Origin: Stenogyne calaminthoides
Taxonomy: Eukaryota; Streptophyta; Magnoliopsida; Lamiales; Lamiaceae
Assembly: GCA_037126765.1 (NCBI GenBank)
Contig: JBBCBC010000012.1
Location: 11,284,001-11,348,000, forward strand
Reading direction: 5' to 3'
DNA: 64,000 nucleotides
In this document: positions 1-12,139 of the stretch, piece after piece
Layout: each line of letters begins with the position of its first letter
Position numbering within the stretch: the stretch's first letter is position 1
Notes under the pieces: generated by a model
What the model was told of the DNA's origin: nothing
The model's input: the letters and a program-made list of their open reading frames with translations, nothing else
Database searches by the model: none
Translations under genes and position numbers: made by a program

Positions 1-960
1 GAGTTTTCAAGCTGAACTACACTGCAGCTTACTAACTCTTTACAACTCTCAATTTCCATCAATCACACACTCAAACTACCTAACAATAGGGTTTGGGTTT
101 GGTTGGTTTCCAACTAAGGTGAGATATCCTTTTACAACAAGAACAGATTCAAAGGCTAGGATATCTCTTACTAAGCTTTGGATATTTAACAAATCTAGGC
201 ATAGTAAATTATCTCTCTTCAAGGTGAAACACTTGGGAAATCTTAGGGTTTTCGAGTGCTTCAAATGCAAGAATACGAATGAGCTCTAGAGTTGCTTGAT
301 TTCACGTAACCTTGCAATGGAAAAGGTCACTGGTATTTATAGGCAACTCACCAAGGTCACTCTTGAAAAACTATCCATTGGAGGAGATAGCATCAAGGGT
401 TTCCTTATTTGGTTAGTGATGAACGGCTATTTTAGGGTTTGAACTCAGCCTTGCATGGTTTGGGTAATAAGTAACCAATGCAGTCAATCACCATGTTTTT
501 GCAGTCTGGAACTCAATACAACTGACAATTTAGTGCCACGTTATTTTCTGTGTCAGTGAAGTACAGTGTTGTCTCTCTCGGATTGGTTCTTGTCTTCAGT
601 GAATGGAGACAACCAAAATGGCTCTTTTAGGTCAATATCTCTGAATTAGACAACCTTAAACAACACTTAGTTACAGTTCCTTTTGTCTGCAATTGAATAT
701 TTGGACAACATTTATTTCTCATGAAAGTGTATGACTTCCTCAGTCTATATGTCCTCAGATAGATAGTCTTCAGAGTCATCTGAATCTTCAGTGTCTTCTG
801 AGTCTTCAGTGTCTTCTGAGTTTTCAGTTAATATATATATCCAATACTAATCCTGTGTAATATCTGCTGATTTATACATGGTGCAGATATTTCCTAAACT
901 ATTCTATACTGAAACCTGACTATTTAGACTATCAAGATTTACTCTGAACATGTCATACTC
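1..960. repeat. LTR-like repeat sequence with CTTCAG-rich stretch
   Basis: No gene seen. A GGGTTTGGGTTTGGTTGG stretch followed by a TCCAACTA..GTTGAGAT-like motif (about 88-135) recurs at about 6590-6620 and 7800-7830. Short direct repeats of CTTCAGTGTCTTCTGAGT lie at about 787-830. This looks like LTR or leader sequence of the same retroelement family as the 6.0-8.4 kb tandem units, cut by the window edge. The family is not named; the link is inferred from shared words only. Confidence 0.35.
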
Positions 961-1059
961 AGGGGTTTTGGGATCTAATCAAAATCTATTAAATTCATCT
1001 CCCAACATTGATTAAGTCAACTTCATCTAAACTCCAAAAAGTTGAAGACCTGATCTTTT

Positions 1060-4000
1060 GTTAATCTTGGTATTTGTAGACCAACAACTTATATACATGA
1101 TTCTATGAGTCAGTATCAAAATTAGGGTCTAAAGGGTTTTAAAATGTATCTTCTAAGATACTATGCTAAATCCAAGGGATACAAATTGATCAGAGATCAA
1201 GGAGTTCAAAATATGATATGAGATAAAATCACTTGTCAATTTTTCTGAAAAAGTTTTCCTAGTAAGGGAAGTATTCGAAATACAATACCGTTTTCAGATT
1301 GAAATAATCACTCTATATTAGATCCAAGTGGGAGTGATTTACTTAATGTTATGATATTTTATAAAAATTTACCCATTAAGATTAGATGGATCTTGATGAG
1401 AGTAATTATTTATGTCACAAAGTTTTAATCTTGAAAAATACTCTAGGAAACATGTGTCTAAGAGACATCATGTTATTGAGGGATACACCTGCTTTATATT
1501 TTCAGAAATAAGATTAGTCTTTAGTGAACGAGGTAGAACCTACAGACGATTCGAGAGGTTCTATTTCGTTATGCAAGAGACTAATGAAAGAAAGCAATGA
1601 AAGATAATATAGAGTCAATAAGGTCGAATCAAATTTTTTGAAACTTGTAGATCCTTTATCAGGATACATCTTAAAAAAACTCATTTAGTAGAGACAGATT
1701 ATACTCAGAAAGGGGTATTAAACTTTCTTCATCTGTTGTGAGATTTACCTATATTCGCTCTTTTTTGCTATAGTATTAAGTATAGATTTAGAATTACATA
1801 AAAAAATGGACGTTATTGTTTTTCTCAATGGAGAATTCAAAGAAGAGGATATTGTTTGTAAATTGAAGAAGTCAAATTACAAACTTAAACAAATCCTCAA
1901 AACAGTGGTACTTGAGACTTCATACTATGATGGTCTCATCTTAACTTTGTTAGAAAAAGACCATTGTGTTTATGTTTAACGGTCCAAAGATAGTCATGTA
2001 ATGTTATGATCATATGTTGATACATTGTTAGCAGGAAAGACAACAACGAGAATCTTTTGGTGAAAGCTTCATAAAGATCGTTCAAAGAAGTTACTTAGAT
2101 AGTCTTAGCAGACTTATGTAGTAAGACTTCTAAAATGATTCAAATGAATGTATAAAAGTATGTTGATACTCACGTTATAAAAAGACGAGTCACTGAACTA
2201 TGATGACTGTCCAAAGACTAAAAGATGAAATGTCAAATGTACCATAAGAAAATTTAATTACATGTCTGATGTATGTTAAGTTGTGTGTTCATCCAGACAT
2301 TTGTTGAGTTGTTGGTTTTGGTTAGCAGATATCAATTAATCCGAAGAGAGACACTAAAAGATAGTGTGTGGATTTTTTGGGATGTCTGAAAGGTACTGCA
2401 GATTATTATCTCAATGAGATAATCTAAACTTATAGAGTATACATACACTAACTGTAATTATGCTTTAGATGCACGTAAATCAAATCCTAGTTATACCTTC
2501 TTGCTTAATAATTAAGCAATATCGTGGTATAACATGAAATAAGTCTGTATAGAACTTGCCACTATTAAAACTGAACATGTGGCATTTGCATTTGCGTCTG
2601 CAGTCAAAAATGAAATTTTTGGTTATTATTTTTATGAAATATTTAGAATTAGTAAGCACTCAATTGAGAGTTGTAACGATTCATTGAGAATTAAACACTC
2701 TAGTGGGAGTTGTAACGATTTATTGATGTGTATGGTATTCCAGTGGGAGTTATATTGATTCACTCTAGAATCAAACACTCCAGTGGGAGTTATATCAATT
2801 AACTACGAAATCAAACACTCCAGTGGGAGCTGTAAAGATTGATAGTGAAATCAAACACTCCAGTGAGAGTTGTTATGATTCATCGTAGTAATTAAAACAA
2901 CTAAAGTTTACTCTAAAGATTCCAAGTATCATGAAAAGTTTGTCTTTGTAAAGACATTACAAAGAAGAAAGAGTGATTCTTGAATAAATTTCTACTGACT
3001 TGATGTTAGTAGATTTTTTGTTAAACATGATTACAGAGATGTGCAAGACATCTTAAGGTCTTGGGTTTGAATGAATTTATATGAACTACAAAGTAGTTGT
3101 TAATGTTACTATATATTTATGTATTGTGAATTATATGAAATGTTCATATAATAGTATGTCGACAAGTTGATTGGCTCACTCATACGAGCAATCGCCTCTG
3201 ACATCGAGGTATGTGCAGAGATGAGATTATATTATAGATAATCACAATAGATTTTACCACGAATCTATTTGACTTGTTACAAAGCTAAATCAATGGATTC
3301 CTGAACAATAGAAGGAGGAAATCCAAGTTAAGTGTCGAGGATACACTTGAACTGTGATTTACACGATGTAAAATAAATAAATAATGGCATACGCTTCCAT
3401 CCTGGGAAGTTAAAACATCGTGACATGTGTTTCATAGCATATGTGATAAGTTGACCATAAGGAAATGAGAAAGATATCTTTATTTTCTCATTGTATGAAA
3501 CCTTGAGGTTTTGATAAGCCTCTAAAAAGTACCCTTAGGACTTTCTACTAGATTTATAAGTCTTCACTTTAGTGTTGCTACTTTAGCATGCTACCAATAG
3601 CTATGATTAATGCAGCAATGTGGTATATGTCTAGAAAAGCAGCTATAGTGGGAGTCTGTAGATATTTGGTGTGAAATTAATGATATCTTTATTAACACAT
3701 TCTATTGTGTTCATTGATCGATCAATCGAGTTGAGAACTTGATTATGAATGCATAGATCTGACGAAAGGTTGAATATGCTCTAATAGTTTCCAGGGATTT
3801 AAAGAGATATGTCAACTTATGTTAACTGAAAGAGTTCTGGGGTATAACAAGTTTTGAATTCTTCATATAAAACTGGTTGAGTTGCTATATATCATTAACA
3901 CGTTATATATCATGAAAAACTCATATTCTCAAGGGTCACACGATTTATTTACCTGTATGAAAAGGTATTATGTGATGGTTTAAAGATGTGAAGTAAATGA

Positions 4001-4460
4001 GTGTAAGGCTCAAACTTCATGTGTGAGTGGGAGATGAAAGCAAATAATTAAATAATATTAATTATTATTTATTTTATTCCACACATGAGTGAATAATTAT
4101 GAGAGAAGTTATGATAACTTTTAGATATTTGAAAATCAAAGGGATTTTCAGGGATGAAAAAGAGAATGTTAATCTTTATCTAAAGGCTCACTCTCTAACT
4201 CAAGACAGACGTGAAAACTTAGAAACATAGAATGCAGGAAAAAGAGTTTTTCTCAGTTCTCATATATCACACGTGTTACACAACCAAAAGGCACTTAAAT
4301 TGTGATTAATAAAAGCAATCCGTGAATCAATTCGTGTAGTTGCGTTTTGAACTCTAAGGATCCAGCATTACGTAGAATTCAACCGGGTTCTATTTCTTTC
4401 GCTGCTTTTCTGGAATAGAGGTTAGTAAATTTCAAACTCTCGTGTTCCAATAGTTAAAAA
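1060..4460 (+). mobile_element. Degenerate Ty1/Copia-type LTR retrotransposon
   Basis: Pieces of a Copia polyprotein can be read in the right order on the plus strand, broken by stops and frameshifts. A decayed protease-like motif (WIL..D..N..C) lies at about 1388-1425. Reverse-transcriptase sequence MDVIVFLNGEFKEED starts at 1806 and is followed by a VCKLKKS..LKQ piece. The catalytic loop region reads SYVDTLLAGK at 2010-2039, so the usual second Asp is lost. The segment before RNase H (LMYVKLCVHPDIC) starts near 2263, and a GTADYYL motif lies near 2395. A purine tract with AGTGGGAGA ends at 4034, and the 3' LTR probably starts with TG at 4035. No 5' LTR was found, and no long open frame survives. 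The element is old, truncated and non-functional. Confidence 0.75.
2662..2890. repeat. 40-bp minisatellite inside the Copia remnant
   Basis: Five to six head-to-tail units begin at 2662, 2702, 2742, 2782, 2822 and 2862. Each starts with AGTGGGAGTT or a close variant, and several end in AAACACTCC. The spacing is exactly 40 bp over at least four units. The units are similar but not identical, which suggests an old local expansion. Confidence 0.85.
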
Positions 4461-5545
4461 CATGAACATGTTCATCAAAATCAAAAAAAAAAAGCCCAGA
4501 AATCCCATATTCAGATTGCCACCGCCATCATCTATCTCCAAATAAATCAAGAAAATCCAGATTGCCACCATCTCCATCACCAGATCATTCGTCCCCAAAA
4601 CACAACAAACACCAGATCACATCAGATCTAAAAAATGAAACGCCCATTCCCATTTCTCACTCTTTTCTTCCGCACTCAGTTGTACAAAAAGACACTAAAA
4701 AAGAAAACCCCCCAAGAAAAACTCCATTGAGACAAAAAGGAAAAAGGAAAAAGTGATGTTTTTTATCAGGAAGAAGGTCGGCGTTGTCAAGATTGTGTAA
4801 TGGTGTGATTACCATTCCCAAGAAATCTCTGGAAAAAATTTCATCAACAACCGCCAACCATGAAGCAATTGCACAAACAGGCGTCGATGCCCATTTTTCA
4901 ATTGCTCCCGCAGCCCTACTCCCCCAAATCCCTCAAACCCTAGTGATCGATCCAACGAGAAGGGTGTTGGGCGTGAGAAGAAGGGGTATTTTGGATCTAA
5001 GGGTAATTTTGTGGGTGCGGTGGTGGTCGGTTGCAGGCAGTGGCGGTGGATGGTTGTAGGCAGGGGCTACCATACTGGGTTTTGGAGGGGGCGTCGGCGG
5101 CGAGGAGAGTGGGGAAGGAGAGGGGTTTTGGCGAGATGCGGGCGATGACCGCCGCGAATTTCTGGGAGGGGGAGGCGGGTGGCGACAGCCAGTTGCTTGG
5201 TGGAGGTGGGCCGCGGAGGTGGAGGTGGAGGTGGGCGGCGCTACAAGTGTGGAGGTAAGCGGCATCGCCATTCTTGTTTAGAGAGAAATGGGATGGGTGT
5301 CGATTTGAGAGAGAAAGAGGGTGAGTTATTAGGGTTTTGAATGTTTTGAATGAATCTGTGGAATGAATTTAATGAGGGGAGGAAGGGTATTTTAGGTTTT
5401 TGATTGGTGTTTTGCACCTAGTAGTAATTTAAAAAGCAGTGTTTATCTAAGAGTGAGGTCAAAGACATTTATACCTAAAGGTAATTGATTCAATTAAAAT
5501 TAAAAAGAGAAGGCCCAAATTCTTAGGCCCAATATCTCGAATCCC
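4460..5545. other. Non-coding stretch with GC-rich core
   Basis: No supported gene. The core at about 5000-5270 is unusually G-rich (GGTGG, GGCGG words) between A/T-rich flanks, and it opens overlapping frames on both strands with low-complexity translations. Similar GC-rich cores occur at 38.9-39.2, 41.1-41.4 and 51.06-51.24 kb, the last two inside elements with inverted ends. A non-autonomous transposon is possible, but I found no clear termini here. Confidence 0.3.
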
Positions 5546-5572
5546 CGTCAAAGGCCCAAAGAAGCCTTCTTC

Positions 5573-5945
5573 CTACTGGTTTGGCGGTAGGTGGAGGGAT
5601 TGATTGGTGCACGGTGGCGTTGTTCTATTTGGGAAGGCAGCACGACGCGATGGCTTGGTGGATTGATTGATAGGCGGAAGGCGGTATAGTGTCGGTTCTG
5701 CACGCTGACAAATGGCCGCGGCGGTTGGGCACGACATTGGCGATGGAGCGGCGGTCTTCCGACGGGATGACTCTGCTACCGATGAGGACACAAATAGGTG
5801 CAGACGGTGATTGATCTTACCTCCTGCATTCATTCCCGAGGTATTCGATTCCTTGGATGACGATGAGCTCGTGGTGGGTTCCGAATTTAGATCGCGATTC
5901 TTAGTACTCTCTCAATGAAAGCACCAATTTATTGAGAACCCCGAT
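5573..5945 (-). mobile_element. Possible leader/gag start of an LTR retroelement, minus strand
   Basis: On the minus strand, ATTGGTGCTTTCATTGAGAG runs leftward from about 5932, a phrase often found next to the primer-binding region of plant LTR elements. It is followed by a short open frame (86 codons, 5573-5833) of low-complexity character. No LTR pair was delimited. This is a weak call based on one phrase. Confidence 0.3.
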
Positions 5946-6041
5946 TACAGAACACGATAAAATCAACATCCTGGCTCAGGCCAGCAGGAGAACGATTGAA
6001 CAACAAAAATTTGCTAAATTAATAAGGTATAATCCAAGTTT

Positions 6042-8450
6042 CACACGTTTAAATAGAAAAGAAAAGAAAAATATCCTAACACTAGATACGTCAAATCTAA
6101 ATAATAAATATAAATAGATAATTATAAGTGATTGCCAAATCTTGGATGTTGGTTCCAAAACATAATTTAATTTTATGAAAAAAATGGAGGGGGAGAAATG
6201 GTGATTTAAAAATTTTCTTTTAAACGATGTGTTTTGCTTATAACCAAATGCATATGGCAAGTAAGAACATAAAGCAATAAAGAACACAACAAAGTATAGT
6301 GGTTCGGAGACTTAAGCTCCTACGTCCACTCTCCCTTATCCGCAGAGAAATTCCTTCAACTCACTAGACTAGTTTATTGTGTTAGTCACCACAGTACAAT
6401 CAGATATTTATAGAGCTCTCACTCAAATGGGACTTATCTCCCTCCACGGGATTGCCTACAGATTTTTATAGAGCTCTCACTCAACTGGACTTATCACCCT
6501 CATGGGTTCGCCTCTGGACTTATCACCCTCCATGGGATTGCCTCTCAACTACCTCACTTCACCACTAATTCTCTCTCAAGAATGGGGTTTGGGTTTGGTG
6601 TTGTCTCCAACTAGGTTGAGATTTTCCCTTACAATGGTTTAGCCTTTATGCTAAGGTTGGGAAAATCTCTCTAAGCTTAGGATATTACATTATTTACTTA
6701 GATACAAACTAGAACACTCATGGATATATTTGTATATCTCTTGCTTTATGTTCTATGGTGGGAATGCTTGAGGATATGGCTCTTAGCTTGGTAACACTTT
6801 CCCACACTTAAAATGATAGAAGAGCTTGTATTTATAGTGTGGATTTGAATGTTACCGTTGGAGAACGTCACATTCAAATCCATACTATTATGTAATTTCT
6901 GCAGCTTTTTGTCAGGCTTGTTAACCACCTCTGATTGGTCCACGTCAGCATTCAGCATTCTGAACTCAGGCCTTCTGACATTCAGCGGTCTTGGACTCGG
7001 GTCTTCTGACATTCAGCGGTCTTTGGATTTAGGCCTTCGGCATTTCAAAGATTCAACAATTCAAAGATTCAAATTTTCGAACTCAAAGACTAGCACATAA
7101 AGACTCAAAGATTCAGATTTCTCGTTCAGGACATTCTGACATTCAGCGGTATTGGACTTCAGCCTTCTTCCATTCAGGTCACTTGTCCTCAGCCTTTTTC
7201 CACTCAGACCATTTGTCCTCCGGTCTATTTTCCTCAGGAGTCTTCCCACATGTTTAAATAGAAAAGAAAAGAAAAGAAAAAAAAAAATCGTAACACTAAA
7301 TACGCCAAATCTAAACAATGAATATAAATATAAATAGATAATTATAAGTGATTGCCAAATATTGGATGTTGGTCCCAAATTAATTTTATGAAAAAAAATG
7401 GAGGGGGAGAAATGGTGATTTAAAATATTTCTTTTAAACGATGTGTTTTGCTTATAACCAAATGCATATGGCAAGTAAGAACATAAAACAATAAAGAACA
7501 CAACAAAATATAGTGGTTCGGAGACTCAAGCTCCTACGTCCACTCTCCCTTATCCTTAGGGAAATTCTTTCAACTCACTCGACTAGTTTATTGTGTTAGT
7601 CACCACAGATCAATCAGATATTTATAGAGCTCTCACTCAAACGGGACTTATCTCCCTCCACGGGATTGCCTACAAATGTTTATAGAGCTCTCACTCAACT
7701 GGACTTATCACCCTCACGGGTTCGCTTCAGGACTTAACAACCTCCACGGGATTGCCTCTCAACTACCTCACTTCACCACTAATTCTCTCTCAAGAATGGG
7801 GTTTGGGTTTGGTGTTGTCTCCAACTAGGTTGAGATTTTCCCTTACAATGGTTTAGCCTTTATGCTAAGGTTGGGAAAATCTCTCTAAGCTTAGGATATT
7901 ACATTATTTGCTTAGATACAAACTAGAACACTCATGGATGTATTTGTATATCTCTTGCTTTGTGTTCTATGGTGGGAATGCTTGAGGATATGACTTTTAG
8001 CTTGATAGCATTTTTCCACACTTAAAATGATGGAAGAGCTTGTATTTATATTGTGGATTTGAATGTTACCGTTGGAGAAAGTCACACTCAAATTCATATT
8101 ATTCTTTAATTTCTGCAGCTTTTTGTCAAGCTTGTTGACCACCTCTGATTGGTCCACGTCAGCATTCAGCATTCTGAACTCAGCCTTCTGAACTCAGGCC
8201 TTCTGACATTCAGTGGTCTTGGACTCAGGTCTTCTGACATTCAGCGGTCTTTGGATTCAGGCCTTCAGCATTTAAAGATTGACAAAGATTGCACTCAACA
8301 TTTTCAAAAAGATTCAAAGATTCAGATTTCTCGTTCAGGCCATTCTGACATTCAGCGGTATTGGACTTCAGCCTTCTTCCATTCAGGTCACTTATCATTA
8401 GCCTTTTTCCACTCAGGCCATTTGTCCTCTGGCCTATTTTCCTCAGGAGA
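6042..8450. repeat. Tandem direct repeat of a 1.2-kb LTR-like unit
   Basis: Unit 1 starts at about 6042 (CACACGTTTAAATAGAAAAG) and unit 2 at about 7247 (CACATGTTTAAATAGAAAAG). Corresponding positions stay about 1205-1209 bp apart to the end of unit 2 at about 8450 (TTTTCCTCAGGAG, also at 7228-7240). Landmarks in both include AGTGGTTCGGAGACT, CTCCTACGTCCACTCTCCC, GGGTTTGGGTTTGGTGTTG and a run of CTTCTGACATTCAGCGGTC-type repeats. No coding capacity is visible. The units look like two LTRs or LTR-plus-leader pieces joined by unequal recombination. Confidence 0.75.
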
Positions 8451-9121
8451 CTTTAGATCAGTTCCCCCTCAACTTATTACCTGTAGAAATGAACTTAAAC
8501 AATACAAGTTGACAAATACATAATGTTTTGGCATAAATAATCAAAACTAAAATATCCCAACATTGGACAATCTTGCCAATTCTGCTATATCTTTGCAACT
8601 CTAGGAAAATCTTGTCAAATCCTGTCGATCTTGTGAATCTTGTAATGTTTTTTGGGACAAATTCAAATCTCGCATCTTGCCACCGCTCATTTTTCATTGT
8701 TCGGCTTGGGCCTGGCCTGGGCCGCTACCTTGAGCCTCGCTCGCCTAACCCGAATGCACGTATTCTTGAGCCCATGACCCTTGTTCGCATCATTGGATTG
8801 CCACGTGTACTGTGACATGTATTTTTAAGTGTGTTTGACTAATTCTTGTAGTAAATTATGTTTTAATTTTAAGTTTTTTTTTATTATATGCCTAAAATTT
8901 TAGCTGTTAAAAAAAACCCACACGTGGCAGCCCAGTCACAGCATCAGCAGGAAAGCCCCCAATTAATACGACAAAAAAAACATTGTTTCGACAGATTTGT
9001 GACTAAAATTGAATATTTTCAAAGTTATTGGAACTAAACCGATGATAAAAAAAAAATTATGGGACTAAATCTATTTGAGGTTTTAGTTATGGGACTATTT
9101 CTGATTCAAATTTCAATATAA
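8451..9121. other. Unassigned intergenic sequence
   Basis: No coding region, structural RNA or complete transposon ends recognised. A/T-rich with one GC-rich patch near 8700-8790. Confidence 0.4.
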
Positions 9122-9123
9122 TA

Positions 9124-9410
9124 CCCCCTCCGTCTCATGATAACTTGCACATTTTTCTTATTCGGACCTCGCAAAATAACTTGCACTCTTAAAATAGAAA
9201 ACCCTTCATAACCCCCACCCTCACAATATCCATAACTTTACACAAAATGTCATTACTTTTGGGTCCCACACATACACACAATTCAACCCCACTTATATAC
9301 TTTAAACACATAAAGGTTTACAAAATTACCCCTCAAAATTCTACTCATTACTCAAATTTCTTAACTTGTGTGTTCACCAAAGAGTGCAATTTAATTCGGG
9401 ACGGAATGAG
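9124..9410. mobile_element. Stowaway-type MITE (Tc1/mariner)
   Basis: The left end reads CCCCCTCCGTCTCATGATAA and the right end, reversed, reads CTCATTCCGTCCCGAATTAA. Both run on to a shared TTGCAC. The 287-bp element is flanked by TA on each side (9122-9123 and 9411-9412), the target duplication expected for this superfamily. No coding capacity. Confidence 0.85.
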
Positions 9411-9587
9411 TAACACAATATTATTCCCTCTTATACATTGATTTGATATAAAGTTAAATATCTACTTACCCAAAAATCTGGAAAAAAAAAAAACACACAC
9501 ACACACATTCATATTCATCAAGATTTTAAAAACCTCCAATTCTTAAAAATTTGATTTTAAAGTCCCTTAAAACCCAAATTAAACATG

Positions 9588-10755
9588 AGTAGGACTCTTG
9601 TGAAATATTGCACCATAGTGTTATGTGCAATACCACATAAATAAGACAAAAAAATTGAAAAACTCACGGGTTGGACCGGGCGAGGGTCGGACAGGGGGGG
9701 CAAGGGTTGTGGGTTGTGGGCTTCAGGTCTGGGCGGATGGATATATATTTATAGAAGGATATGTTTATCAAATATGTATTGTAGCCTAGTGGTTCAGTTC
9801 TGTTGTTAAGGTATTTAGTTGCAAGTTCAATTCTTATTGAACACATAATTTTTATTTTTATTTTTGTCAAGTTTTTATGTGTTACTACATCTATGTGTAA
9901 GTGTTACTACATTGTTATATTGAAATAACTTCATATCTTACGTAACACATATTAAAACATAATGTAACACATAAATGTTCATAAGGTAACACATTGTTAT
10001 TCATATGGTAACACATTAGTATTCACATAGTATTACGACATGTATACAGTGTTACATCTTACTAAAAAAACACAAATGTTACTACATGAACAAAAAAGTG
10101 TTACCCTATGAAGAAAGATGTGTTACCACATGAACAAAACCAGTACAAGCGCGAAAAGAAATTCCAAGTCTAAAATTATAGATTTAAAGAACACCTTGAT
10201 GTGTTACTACATGAACAAAAAAGTGTTACCCTATGAAGAAAAACATGTTACCACATGAACAAAATCAGTACAAGTGCGAAAAAACTCAAGTCTAAAATTA
10301 CAGATTTAAATAACAACTTGATGTGTTACTACATGAACAAAAGAATGTTACCATATGAACAAAATAATGTTACTACATGAAAAAAAAACCAGTACCAGCG
10401 TGAAAAAAAAAAAAAAAAAAAAAAAAAAACCCAAAATTATAGATTTAAAAAAGAAGAAAGTGAGAAGAAGTGTATGACCAGTAAATTTGTGAGGATGAGA
10501 AAATTGAAGAAACCGAGAAGAATATGGAAGAGGAAAAAAAAAAAAAAAGAACAAGAGAAGAGAAGGGAAAACGTAGAGACGCAGCGTCGTGAAAACCAAC
10601 TGAGATCTGGCCGCGTTTGTTGCGACGCGAGGAAGACGAAGAAGAAATTTGGCAGTTGTTGTTTGCTAAGCGAGAAAGAAGAAGCCTGTGGAACCGTCGA
10701 TGCCCTGACCCGACCCATAGCCAGACCCGCGAAAAAATTAAAAAGGCCCAAATAA
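9588..10755. mobile_element. Truncated copy of the Mutator-like element at 21674-23064
   Basis: The left end (GAGTAGGACTCTTGTGAAAT) and following sequence match the complete copy at 21674. Shared parts include GTGGATGG..TATATATTTATAGA, a tRNA-like segment at 9781-9850 and many TGTTACTACATGAACAAAA repeats (9870-10390). Similarity fades after about 10735 (GACCCGCGAAAAAA). The right terminal repeat of the other copy is missing, so this copy is truncated or recombined. A homopurine A-run at 10405-10430 and a GAA-rich stretch to 10690 follow. Confidence 0.7.
9781..9850 (+). other. tRNA-like segment with Pol III A and B boxes
   Basis: TAGCCTAGTGG at 9782-9792 fits the Pol III A-box consensus TRGCNNAGYGG at every position. 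AGTTCAATTC at 9824-9833 resembles the B box (GGTTCRANYC). The 42-bp spacing is close to that in a tRNA gene. The acceptor stem is not convincing, so this is a tRNA-derived or SINE-like remnant and not a working tRNA. The same arrangement and spacing occurs in the second copy at 21864-21915. Confidence 0.5.
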
Positions 10756-10759
10756 ACTA

Positions 10760-12139
10760 TTTAAATTAAAAGATGTTTAGCCAATTAAATTATCTTTGAA
10801 AATATTATTAATTAAACCTTCAATCTTCAATAACCCTAACCTTCAATAACCCTCCAGCCTAGTTTGAATCGAAAAAATTCGCAGAATTGGTAAAAAAATA
10901 AGAAATTTCAATCGGTGAAGCGAATGAAAAATCGAGGCATGTCTAATGAATTCAATGAAAAAAATTCGTAAAGTGATACCATATGAATATCTAAAGAAGA
11001 TGAAATGAACATTTATCCTTTGGATTGAGAGGATGTGAAGTTTGTTACAACCGAAAATGAAGAAGAAAAGTATTACCTACTATAATAGTAAAGTATCAGT
11101 ATTAATTTATATACGCAAAAGTTTTAGTTACCAAAGAAAACCCTCCATCCCAAGCCTAATATTAAACCTTTAATCCTAATTGATAAAGAAAACCCTCCGC
11201 ACATCCCCTTTGAAAGAAACCCTTCTGAAATTGAAAGAAAAAGAAAGAATTATTGGAAGAAATGAAGGTTGTTATTCTTGGAAGAAATGAAGGCTTTCTA
11301 AAAATTTACGTTCTTTAAATTATTTTGTCCTCGGGAAAAATTACTAAAACATTTTTTTTAATTATTTCTCAGGAAATAATCCTAAACATTCTTTAAATTA
11401 TATTTTCTATATATTATTGGAAAATATATAAACAATTCATAAAATATTTTCATATTTAATAGTTAATGTGGATAATTATGGTACAAGATTTTCCGTATCA
11501 ATATATTTTATCCAATTGATTCACTATTCAATTTTGTACTTATATACTAATTTAAATAAGTTGCATTATCCAAAAAGCTCGTTTATTTAGTTGGATATGA
11601 TTGTGAAGCGATATTTGTCAATCAATATCAAAAAAATGTTATAAGTAAATTGAAGATTATCGATCAACATCAAGAAAATCTATTATAAGTAAATTGAAGA
11701 TTATGTACCAAAACTACCTTCGTGTAATTCAAAACTCTAATTTCATTAACTCTTTTTTTTTTAAGATTTAAGTGTCAAAACCACATCTTTTTTGTATTGA
11801 AAGTTGACAATTTCATACCAATTGGGCCACATACATAATGTTTACATATTACTTTGGGGAATTTTATAAATTCTGTCACATACATATATTACTTTTGGGG
11901 AATTTGGAATTTTATAAATTTTGTTCGATATATACAATGTCTGCATATTAACATGATGTGCATGCAGCAGGACATATATTAACTAAAGCAGCAAATGGAC
12001 GCCAAAAACAAGAAAAATATACCGTCCAATTTTATTCTATAGTGATGTTTAGGAAGTTTTTCAGGGAAGCTGCACGACAATATAGTTTATTATATTTTTT
12101 TCACTTGGCTACCTAGAAAGTTCTATAAGATGAATAACA
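10760..12139. other. A/T-rich intergenic DNA
   Basis: No gene or complete element recognised. It contains a short repeated phrase (GTAAATTGAAGATTAT, about 11644 and 11690) and AT-rich low-complexity runs. Confidence 0.4.

Noticed and set aside
1412..1600. Independent small protein gene
   Set aside because: It falls within the decayed Copia body and has no separate support.
4784..5271. Overlapping open frames on both strands in the G-rich patch
   Set aside because: Translations are low-complexity Pro/Ser/Arg or Gly/Trp runs typical of GC-rich non-coding DNA, with no domain and no splice partners.
9781..9850. A functional tRNA gene
   Set aside because: The A- and B-box-like motifs are present, but no proper acceptor stem or terminator T-run follows, and the sequence is part of a repeated transposon.
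10348..10755. Phe-rich and Lys/Glu-rich open frames
   Set aside because: They arise from A-runs and GAA repeats inside the truncated MULE copy.
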